Shown here: in pieces, positions 38,790 to 45,470 of the stretch
How positions within the stretch are numbered: the stretch's first letter is position 1
Layout: every line of letters begins with the position of its first letter
Assembly (NCBI GenBank): GCA_027007005.1
Contig: JALTFO010000199.1
Coordinates: forward strand, 1-45,566
Reading direction: 5' to 3'
Origin: Candidatus Bipolaricaulota bacterium
Lineage (GTDB): Bacteria; Bipolaricaulota; Bipolaricaulia; UBA7950; UBA9294
Length of the DNA: 45,566 bases
The notes under the pieces: model-generated
Databases searched by the model: none
Told to the model about the DNA's origin: nothing
What the model saw: the letters and a program-made list of their open reading frames with translations, nothing else
Program-made: the position numbers and the translations under genes

Positions 38790-39551
38790 GTGGCCTTTTC
38801 GACAACAGTCTCCTCGAAGCAGCCAAACGAGGTCAAGGCCTACCGTGTGGACTTCTCGCCCGGGCTCGATGATGCATGGATCGATTCCCCTGAGATGATC
38901 ACCGGGGTAGGCCTGAATGACCTCACTGTTTCCGGCACCTACTTTGCCGATACTAATGCAGAGTTTCAGGTGAAGATCTCTACCGCGTCGACCGTCGACA
39001 AATTCCAGTGGTCATCGGATGCGGGCGTAACGTGGTCATCTGAGATCGATATTACTGGCTCGGCGCAGCTGCTCGAGAATGGAGTGTCAATCGCGTTCGG
39101 CGCGGTTACCGGGCACACAGCGGCTGATGCATGGGCCTTTACCTGTCACTGCAAAGAGACGCTTAGCACGGTGTCCGTGGTCGCCTACGAGTGGGATCTG
39201 CGGGCACAAGTAAACCGGGAATACGATCTTGAAACAACGTACGCGGGCGCCGATGAGGCCGAGGTGGCTATCTACAAGGCGGGCGTGTTGCTTGTCCGCG
39301 ATACCGTCACTCTTTCTCCTGGCCAGCGGACCCTCTTCTTTCAGGCAATCAACGATCTTCCATGGGTGGAAAAGGCAGACTTCTTGACCAGTGGCTCTGT
39401 TGGATGGGGCTATGTTGAAGGAAAACAGATGGTGTGGTTCCGCGCGCAGGGCGGCGAAGATCGTCACTCGTACAAGGTAACCGTACGCGCGATCAGCACG
39501 AAAGAAAAACACCTTGAAGCGGATATCATGATTCCAGTAGAGGAAGCATAA
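38790..39551 (+). CDS. Virion-associated hypothetical
   Basis: Long ORF in tail module. Confidence 0.55.
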   Translation: MAFSTTVSSKQPNEVKAYRVDFSPGLDDAWIDSPEMITGVGLNDLTVSGTYFADTNAEFQVKISTASTVDKFQWSSDAGVTWSSEIDITGSAQLLENGVSIAFGAVTGHTAADAWAFTCHCKETLSTVSVVAYEWDLRAQVNREYDLETTYAGADEAEVAIYKAGVLLVRDTVTLSPGQRTLFFQAINDLPWVEKADFLTSGSVGWGYVEGKQMVWFRAQGGEDRHSYKVTVRAISTKEKHLEADIMIPVEEA

Positions 39552-39552
39552 G

Positions 39553-39948
39553 GTGACTGCAAAAGAATACCCAGAAGTAGACAGGCGGCAATATGTAAAC
39601 ACAGCCACATGCTTGGCGCGGCAGGAAGCGATTACCAACTCGGTAAGGGCGTCTTCCAAGATTTTTGAGACAGAGGTTAAGTCTATCCACAGCTCACTTG
39701 CAGAGATGAGCTCGGACCTGAAAAAACAGGGAGAGGTTACACAACAGTTACACGATCAGTTGTTGATTGGTAATGGCAGTGAGGCAATCAAGGTTCAAGT
39801 GGCACGCAATACTACTTTTCGTGAAGAAATGGTAGAAGAGAAGTCACTGCTGAGATCAGCTCGTCGTGGTATCTGGATGGCCGTCTTGGTGGCTCTTATC
39901 TCTGGAGGTTTCACGATCTGGGCTGCTGTTATCGGTAAGTGGCCATAA
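39553..39948 (+). CDS. Hemolysin XhlA-like/holin-like protein
   Basis: Coiled coil then C-term TM 'GIWMAVLVALISGGFTIWAAVIG'. Confidence 0.5.
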   Translation: MTAKEYPEVDRRQYVNTATCLARQEAITNSVRASSKIFETEVKSIHSSLAEMSSDLKKQGEVTQQLHDQLLIGNGSEAIKVQVARNTTFREEMVEEKSLLRSARRGIWMAVLVALISGGFTIWAAVIGKWP

Positions 39949-39970
39949 GAGCACTACGCATACGAGACAA

Positions 39971-40000
39971 GAGGGTGCAGAGACACAAAAGGGCACTCTC
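39971..40000 (+). other. Stem-loop GAGGGTGC/GCACTCTC
   Basis: 7/8-bp arms, 1 nt from the start-associated motif. Confidence 0.5.
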
Positions 40001-40001
40001 A

Positions 40002-40018
40002 GGGGAGGGAAACAAATG
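40002..40018 (+). promoter_or_regulatory. Start-associated motif GGGGAGGGAAACAAATG
   Basis: Repeated motif. Confidence 0.7.
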
Positions 40019-40834
40019 AGCACAAGGAAGGCAGTAATCTCGCTGATGTTGCTGGTGTTGTTAGCAGCGATAAGCGGGTGTACATGGTTTACAGGTTCAC
40101 AGACGGGTCCACCGCTGGTGGTGAGCGCATCACCAACAAGTGGACATCCTAGCGTTGATGCGGGCGGTCTGTTGGTGACGTTTCATTGTACTGGCGGAAC
40201 AGGCAGCTACGGGTTAGCGCCTGGTGATGGCTCAGAGGGCCTTGCTTCAGAAGAGGGCACATTCACCCATCTGTATGCGGTCGGAGGCACACACGCGGCT
40301 ATCGTTAGCTCAGGCGGACAAACTAAGACGATCACTGTTAAGGTGCCTAACCAGGCACCATTGGTTTATCCAGCATTCTCAGTATCGAAGTTTGACTGGA
40401 TGGATAAAGTTGTACTTGATGGTCGATATCGAGTGCATGGCTGTCTAAATGGTGCACCTGTGAGCGTTACAGGGGCACGTGACTATGATGAAGATCCATT
40501 AACCTATGAATGGATAGTAACGGGGCCGGACAAAGACGGGCAAACGGTTAGCTACACAATCTTCGATCCTCAACGGAACAACATCACAGGACAAAGAACT
40601 GATAACGCAATTGTGGTGGTCTTTCCGGGGTGGACACAATCTAATCCACCGTTTCCATTCAGTGCTCCTCAATCAATAAAGCCTATGTGTGATACTCATC
40701 CTCCTCCCCCGACACCTGTGCCGGGAACCGGAACGATAACGCTCACGCTGAGGGTTTATGACCCTTGGGGAGGAGTTGGAGAAGCAAGTTGGACCAAGAG
40801 CCTCGCTTCTGGCGGGTGCTCATCTAGTCCATAA
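40016..40834 (+). CDS. Putative lipoprotein with PKD-like domain
   Basis: Signal + lipobox 'LLAAISGC'; 'GARDYDEDPLTYEW'. Confidence 0.75.
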   Translation: MSTRKAVISLMLLVLLAAISGCTWFTGSQTGPPLVVSASPTSGHPSVDAGGLLVTFHCTGGTGSYGLAPGDGSEGLASEEGTFTHLYAVGGTHAAIVSSGGQTKTITVKVPNQAPLVYPAFSVSKFDWMDKVVLDGRYRVHGCLNGAPVSVTGARDYDEDPLTYEWIVTGPDKDGQTVSYTIFDPQRNNITGQRTDNAIVVVFPGWTQSNPPFPFSAPQSIKPMCDTHPPPPTPVPGTGTITLTLRVYDPWGGVGEASWTKSLASGGCSSSP

Positions 40835-40856
40835 AGTTCCATAGGAGGGAACGATC

Positions 40857-41303
40857 ATGAAAAGGGTATTGGTAGTAGCGTTGGGGTTGATGCTGGCGTT
40901 TTCCACGCTGGCCTTCGCGGGGCCGCTGATTGGGATGCAGCTTGTCCCAGCAACAGGAAACCCGATTGGATTTGTAGTTGGGTGGAGTCTTGGCGATATG
41001 CAGTTTGAGGCGGCCAAGGCCGACCTAGCTTCTTGGGACGGGGAATACACTCTGGCAGCTCTGTGGACACCGAGCACCGATTGGGGTAGCTACCGCGCTG
41101 GCGTGCGGCTATCCCTTGATTGGAGTGGAAGTCTTGTCTACAACGGCCTTGGATTTGTCGTTGGCGCACAAAAGCAGCTTTTCCCGGCAGGCGTGGTTTA
41201 CGGCGAGTTGGATCTCTCATCTACGGGCACACTGACACCGCTCTTGGGGTTCAACTTTGTCTTTGATCTGTTGCCGGCTGGTGGCGGGGGTGGTACTCCA
41301 TGA
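40857..41303 (+). CDS. Secreted/outer-membrane-like protein
   Basis: Signal peptide MKRVLVVALGLMLAFSTLAFA; amphipathic strands. Confidence 0.6.
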   Translation: MKRVLVVALGLMLAFSTLAFAGPLIGMQLVPATGNPIGFVVGWSLGDMQFEAAKADLASWDGEYTLAALWTPSTDWGSYRAGVRLSLDWSGSLVYNGLGFVVGAQKQLFPAGVVYGELDLSSTGTLTPLLGFNFVFDLLPAGGGGGTP

Positions 41304-41491
41304 AGTTTGCATCTCGCAAGTTCCTGATGGCTGCTGTTGCAATTGTCACTGCAATAGTATCCATGATCGCCGGAGCGATCCCGGTTGATGCAGGGCTAAA
41401 GATTATCCTCAGCGTCGTGGTAGCTTACGTGGGCGCGGAGGGTATTGTCGATCTTGGACATGCCCTGAACACTAAGACGAAAAAGAAGTAG
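41300..41491 (+). CDS. Putative holin/small membrane protein
   Basis: Two TM segments in 63 aa, basic tail. Confidence 0.5.
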   Translation: MKFASRKFLMAAVAIVTAIVSMIAGAIPVDAGLKIILSVVVAYVGAEGIVDLGHALNTKTKKK

Positions 41492-41549
41492 CAGACATGC
41501 AGCGTAGGTCCTGAGAGCGCCTATTCTGTTGTTTTACCTCCTTAACCCG

Positions 41550-41621
41550 GGGGAAGGCTGTCTCGGCTACAGTAGTCTTCAAGGCTGGGCTACAGTAGTT
41601 TCCTTGCCTTCCCCTTTTTTT
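41550..41621 (+). terminator. Large terminator/ncRNA with tandem 23-nt repeat inside
   Basis: GGGGAAGGC...GCCTTCCCC + TTTTTTT; GGCTACAGTAGT at 41565 and 41588. Confidence 0.75.
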
Positions 41622-41643
41622 GTTTGTTTCTGGCCTTTCTCCT

Positions 41644-41652
41644 TGCTATACT
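41644..41652 (+). promoter_or_regulatory. Extended -10 TGCTATACT
   Basis: TG-n-TATACT upstream of a structured intergenic region. Confidence 0.4.
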
Positions 41653-41659
41653 AATCTTG

Positions 41660-41765
41660 TGCTGATCGTGACAGCGCTAGGGCGAGAAGTGCTTACTAGA
41701 AGTAACCCTCGCAAGCTGGCTGTTCCTATGCCAGGCATCACGAGCTTGCCTTCCCTCTTTTTCTT
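41660..41765 (+). ncRNA. Putative structured small RNA/leader
   Basis: TTACT-AGA-AGTAA hairpin, GCAAGCT...AGCTTGC stem then CTTCCCTCTTTTT. Confidence 0.35.
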
Positions 41766-41810
41766 GCTTGACATAAGCCTGGGCGTTTGGCAAGCTATCT
41801 GCCTACACAA

Positions 41811-42077
41811 ATGCCTAGGCATCGTAATGATAACGCTTCCATCGAGGGGCGTTCTCTCTTCTCCGAGCTCGAAGAAGTACAAGATCGCGCGATTGCGCGC
41901 GGTCGGCGTATTGCTGCAGCCAGGCGCGCACACGGCTGGGTACAGGAGGACCTTGCTCAGAGGACAGGGTTACGCGTATCAACGATCTCCCGCATCGAGC
42001 GCGGGGTGATCCTGAAGCCTCAACCGCGCACATTAGCCACACTTGCTAAGACTCTTGGTCTTTCCAGCTTGACGTGA
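41811..42077 (+). CDS. XRE-family HTH regulator
   Basis: 'GWVQEDLAQRTGLRVSTISRIERGVILKPQPRTLATLAKTLGL'. Confidence 0.85.
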   Translation: MPRHRNDNASIEGRSLFSELEEVQDRAIARGRRIAAARRAHGWVQEDLAQRTGLRVSTISRIERGVILKPQPRTLATLAKTLGLSSLT

Positions 42078-42104
42078 TACTCTCTGGTGTGCTATATTGC
42101 ACCT

Positions 42105-42584
42105 ATGGCCGCCCATTCTCTGAAGGAACTAGAGCAAAACGATCGCCTGCAATGGAGTTATTACGAGCTCCAGACACGGGTGTCCAAGCTCGGCGAGATC
42201 AATTCTGAATGGGCCTCGCGCTCTGGTAAGCGAGGGAAGTGGTTGGTCTCCGATGCAGGGCTAGAGGTGCTTGTACGTCTGCGCGAACTGGAGCAAAACG
42301 GCTCCTCGGTTGACTCGGCGCTTGAGGTGCTACAACAGGAAACGACCAAACCCGCGCAGGAGAACGAGAGTGCATCACAGCAAGATCTGGCCAAGCTACA
42401 TGAAGAGTCGCGCAATGTGCTGCTCGATCGCATTGCATCTTTGCAGGCGCGGGTAGCCGATCTACAAGCGGAGCGCGATCGCCTGCTTGGGTTGCTCGAA
42501 AACCTCACGCTTGCTCTACCGCCATCGCGCCAAGAAGAGGAGAAGAAACGTCAGGGGTTCCACTGGCTGTGGCGCCGCGGCTGA
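42105..42584 (+). CDS. DNA-binding-like coiled-coil protein
   Basis: Possible winged-helix-like N-term; C-term coiled coil 'LQARVADLQAERDRLLGLLENL'. Confidence 0.55.
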   Translation: MAAHSLKELEQNDRLQWSYYELQTRVSKLGEINSEWASRSGKRGKWLVSDAGLEVLVRLRELEQNGSSVDSALEVLQQETTKPAQENESASQQDLAKLHEESRNVLLDRIASLQARVADLQAERDRLLGLLENLTLALPPSRQEEEKKRQGFHWLWRRG

Positions 42585-42604
42585 TTGTAGAAACGTTTCT
42601 ACAA
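42585..42604. promoter_or_regulatory. Palindromic operator TTGTAGAAACGTTTCTACAA (copy 3)
   Basis: Perfect 20-bp palindrome over the -35 region of a promoter. Confidence 0.8.
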
Positions 42605-42625
42605 AGGCTGCATGTGTGGTATAAT
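42597..42625 (+). promoter_or_regulatory. Extended -10 promoter TTCTAC-N17-TATAAT
   Basis: TGGTATAAT with operator over -35. Confidence 0.55.
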
Positions 42626-42721
42626 GCTTTTGGTCAGTTCGTCTTGATGAACGTCGGCTTCATGCCGTGGTCTCGCAAGAGTCTTAGTCAAGAGGGCTGG
42701 CTTTTCTTTGGAGGTCTTGCC

Positions 42722-42844
42722 ATGAGACTCCCGAGCATCGCTTTTTTTTGCTGTTTACGCTTCCTTCTGTTAAAGAGAAGAGGCTCGTGCTTCGTCCTTA
42801 GGGGACGGGAAACAGATGAGCCTCTCTCCGCAGTTTCTCAGTGA
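42722..42844 (+). CDS. 40-aa hydrophobic/basic peptide (uncertain)
   Basis: GGAGG SD 7 nt upstream; MRLPSIAFFCCLRFLLLKRRG... Confidence 0.3.
   Translation: MRLPSIAFFCCLRFLLLKRRGSCFVLRGRETDEPLSAVSQ
42801..42818 (+). promoter_or_regulatory. Start-associated motif GGGGACGGGAAACAGATG
   Basis: Repeated motif inside GAGGCTC...GAGCCTC stem-loop. Confidence 0.55.
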
Positions 42845-42874
42845 GGGATATCCTCACGCTGTCCTTACGTCTTC

Positions 42875-42902
42875 ATTATAGTGAGCCGGTTCTTAATGTC
42901 AA
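42875..42902 (-). promoter_or_regulatory. Minus-strand consensus promoter TTGACA-N16-TATAAT
   Basis: TGTCAA at 42897-42902 and ATTATA at 42875-42880 on + strand. Confidence 0.65.
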
Positions 42903-42909
42903 CTATAAG

Positions 42910-42982
42910 TGCCCCGGCTCGGATTCGAACCGAGATTGTCTGCTTCGTAAGGACAGCGCTCTATCCATTGAACTACCGGGGC
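42910..42982 (-). tRNA. tRNA-like gene, Arg-like body, anticodon ambiguous (ACG Arg or UAC Val), no encoded CCA
   Basis: Acceptor GCCCCGG/CCGGGGC, T-arm CTCGG-TTCGAAT-CCGAG, D-arm GTTC...GAGC; anticodon stem poorly paired. Confidence 0.8.
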
Positions 42983-43091
42983 ACGTTCTCTATTGAGAGG
43001 CAAGGGCTTCCCTCAGTTTACTGAGATATCTTCCACTCTGCAATTTGTCTCCTTTACGCCCCAGTGCTATGATGGAGCTGGAGGCGGAACT

Positions 43092-43904
43092 GTGATAAAA
43101 AAACTGTGTTGGGCTGTTTGTGTTGTCTTGTTGGTTGGGGTTGTTGCTGTAGCGCAAGAAACAACGCTGATTCAAACTCCTTCTGTAGGTATTCACTCGG
43201 AATTTCTTCCGATAGTCATTACCGGCGGGGTTATTGGTAGCTTTCACGAGATGAAAGATCTCAATCAAGAGATAGAGTACTTCAATCATGATGCCCGCGT
43301 AGTCGCTCAAACGCTAGACGATGTGTATGCGATAAACATGTCTGTGAGCGGACGAGTCCCTGCACTCAGCCTGAGCGTTGGTTACTATGGTGAGCTAATG
43401 TACAAGCCTTTTGCATCACTTGGTGCTGGGATTGAAGCCGAGTTTTTGCAGGTGGGGACTCAAGGCACTGTAGATATTAGTACCCCGGAGCTGGGCGTTA
43501 AATTTACGCTTGATGTTGCCATACCCACGTTTGGTGTATGTGGAGTAGTAGCCTTTGATCCTTCGGATCTAATTGATATGCACGGCTGGACTGCTTCCAT
43601 ACAGACGGGGTTCGGATTCTACCGTACAGGTGCGCGCTCAGAAAAGCATATTCACTTGATTGGCATTGAGCACTTCTCGTTACGAGATGAAGTAAACGTG
43701 AAGGTCACGGAAAGCGCGTGGGGATCCAAAGAATCTTTGTCAGTCGGTTACCAGTTAAGTCCTAGCTTTCTGTTGAAACTCTCTTTTGCAGCGCGGCAAC
43801 TTGTGTTCAAGAACGCAGGGATCAACTTCAATAATCTTGCGGACACGGTTGACTTGGATTTGGGCGGTATTTGCGTAGCCGCGTCAATCGAGCTTCGTTT
43901 CTGA
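43092..43904 (+). CDS. Secreted/outer-membrane beta-barrel-like protein
   Basis: GTG after GGAGGCGGA; signal 'KKLCWAVCVVLLVGVVAVAQ'; ends in F ('SIELRF'). Confidence 0.55.
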   Translation: MIKKLCWAVCVVLLVGVVAVAQETTLIQTPSVGIHSEFLPIVITGGVIGSFHEMKDLNQEIEYFNHDARVVAQTLDDVYAINMSVSGRVPALSLSVGYYGELMYKPFASLGAGIEAEFLQVGTQGTVDISTPELGVKFTLDVAIPTFGVCGVVAFDPSDLIDMHGWTASIQTGFGFYRTGARSEKHIHLIGIEHFSLRDEVNVKVTESAWGSKESLSVGYQLSPSFLLKLSFAARQLVFKNAGINFNNLADTVDLDLGGICVAASIELRF

Positions 43905-43968
43905 AGCTCCAAGAACGAGTTCAGCCTGATTCTGTCTACATTTACGGGGCGTTGTTGCGTAGAGGGGT

Positions 43969-43997
43969 TGACAAGCAGTGTCGAACTGTGTATAATA
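43969..43997 (+). promoter_or_regulatory. Consensus promoter TTGACA-N17-TATAAT
   Basis: Exact hexamers and spacing upstream of HTH ORF. Confidence 0.85.
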
Positions 43998-44016
43998 CGT
44001 AGCGGTGGTGTAAAAG

Positions 44017-44247
44017 ATGAAAGAAAAAGGACTGACAAGTACTATGCCAGAGAGGAAAATGCTTGGGTTGGAAGAAGCGGCTTCTTTACTGAAGATCAAT
44101 CCGCGCACCTTACGGAACTGGATCTACGCAGACAAGTATGGGATCCAGTCAGTTGTCAGAAAGATAGGAGGCAACGTTCTCTTTTGGGAGGACGACTTCA
44201 TAGCTTGGATTGATAGCCACCGGCTCAAGGAAGAAGACAATGAATAA
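44017..44247 (+). CDS. Excisionase/MerR-type HTH protein
   Basis: 'LGLEEAASLLKINPRTLRNWIYADKYGIQSVVRKIGGNVLFWEDDFIAWID'. Confidence 0.8.
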   Translation: MKEKGLTSTMPERKMLGLEEAASLLKINPRTLRNWIYADKYGIQSVVRKIGGNVLFWEDDFIAWIDSHRLKEEDNE

Positions 44248-44395
44248 TCAAATGAGAACGCCCCCCACTCCCCTTTCAAAAGTTGTAGAAGGCGTTTCTC
44301 GGCTTCGGAGGTCCAGTTATGAATCCCCTCAGCTGTAAACCAGTATACAGTCTCTTGCCTCCCTGGTCAATATCCCTTTACATCAGGAGGTCAAG

Positions 44396-44776
44396 ATGCA
44401 CCCACTAAGAATCCCCATACGCACAAGCGTTGAAGATGATGGCAGTACAACAATCAGCGGAACAATTCCAGCCTTAGACACATGGGAGCGAATCCGTGTT
44501 AATGCGCTGGAGGTTGTTCCCAGGGGAGCTGGCTGCTATGCCCTGTATCAGAAGGGCAAACTTATCTACATCGGTGAATCCAGCAATCTTAATGAACGGC
44601 TGAGCGGCCACAACGTTTCATTTGATGAAGCAGCGTGGTTGAGGCTCGATGGCGCACAACGTCTATTTGTAGAAAAGATCCTTATTTGGCGATTCATGCC
44701 AGAGGAAAACAACGAACTCAAGCGACACGACTATCGTATGAAAATCAAGGAGGAGGTGCTAGATGCGCAAGTTTAG
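44396..44776 (+). CDS. GIY-YIG-like nuclease domain protein
   Basis: 'GCYALYQKGKLIYIGESSNLNERLSGH'. Confidence 0.7.
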   Translation: MHPLRIPIRTSVEDDGSTTISGTIPALDTWERIRVNALEVVPRGAGCYALYQKGKLIYIGESSNLNERLSGHNVSFDEAAWLRLDGAQRLFVEKILIWRFMPEENNELKRHDYRMKIKEEVLDAQV

Positions 44777-45383
44777 TGTAACGATCAAGGGAATGGCCCC
44801 GGGGCTTTTGCAACATCGATATGACCCGACGCCACAGATGGAGGGAAGTAAGGCTCCATCTCTCAACAAGTTCAGCCTCAAAGAATGGCGCAATGCAGTG
44901 TATGCGATGGCAGATGGACAGATCTATCAGCCAGCCGTTCATTTGGAACAAGCAATCAGCACTGCTGCTAAGACGCAGATGCTGAAAGGACGGAAGACCT
45001 GGATGGATTGGGTGCGCGGGAACCTCCTCATTGTTCCTGACGAGATTCCACACGGCGTTGACATTTCTCATTTGGAGCAGGCGGAGACAATGCTATCAAG
45101 TAGCTTGGGCAACGCTTTGGTGTACCGCAACGAGCAAGTAGCCATTCATGTTGCGCGCGCAATCGTGGGGAAGGCAGCGGTGCCGCGGGTGCGAGTGTTG
45201 ATGTACCCCTGGTCATTGACTTTCGAGGTTGTCGTTCGTGACGTGCCTGTTGAGATTCCGGAGAACGTATTGCGAATGATCATCGAGAATGCAGGGGTGT
45301 TCCCAGGCATTGGTGATTATCGTCCTGAGAAGCGCGGGAAGTACGGAACCTTCGAGGTAACGGACTTCAAGCGGGCCTCATAG
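44763..45383 (+). CDS. Conserved phage protein of unknown function (G.xPLLxHR ... GDYRPE..GkFgxFeV type)
   Basis: 'VTIKGMAPGLLQHRY' and 'AGVFPGIGDYRPEKRGKYGTFEV'. Confidence 0.65.
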   Translation: MRKFSVTIKGMAPGLLQHRYDPTPQMEGSKAPSLNKFSLKEWRNAVYAMADGQIYQPAVHLEQAISTAAKTQMLKGRKTWMDWVRGNLLIVPDEIPHGVDISHLEQAETMLSSSLGNALVYRNEQVAIHVARAIVGKAAVPRVRVLMYPWSLTFEVVVRDVPVEIPENVLRMIIENAGVFPGIGDYRPEKRGKYGTFEVTDFKRAS

Positions 45384-45410
45384 GAGCATCAGCCATGACA
45401 CAGGCAACCC

Positions 45411-45470
45411 GGCATGGTGAGGCACGGCAAAGCAGGGTGGGGCTCGGCTGGGTATGGCCTGGTAAGGCTT
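45411..45470 (+). repeat. Pentamer-phased GGYNN array, 12 units
   Basis: ggcat ggtga ggcac ggcaa agcag ggtgg ggctc ggctg ggtat ggcct ggtaa ggctt. Confidence 0.8.

Noticed and set aside
39866-40015. Upstream extension of the lipoprotein ORF
   Set aside because: Would bury the signal peptide; ATG at 40016 follows the start-associated motif and lipobox layout fits
41620-42009. ORF 41620..42009 as a real protein
   Set aside because: Overlaps XRE gene in another frame and the structured intergenic region; no SD or motif
44763-45383. Calling this gene RecT or a Cas protein
   Set aside because: No specific SSAP or Cas signature visible by eye; kept as conserved phage protein of unknown function
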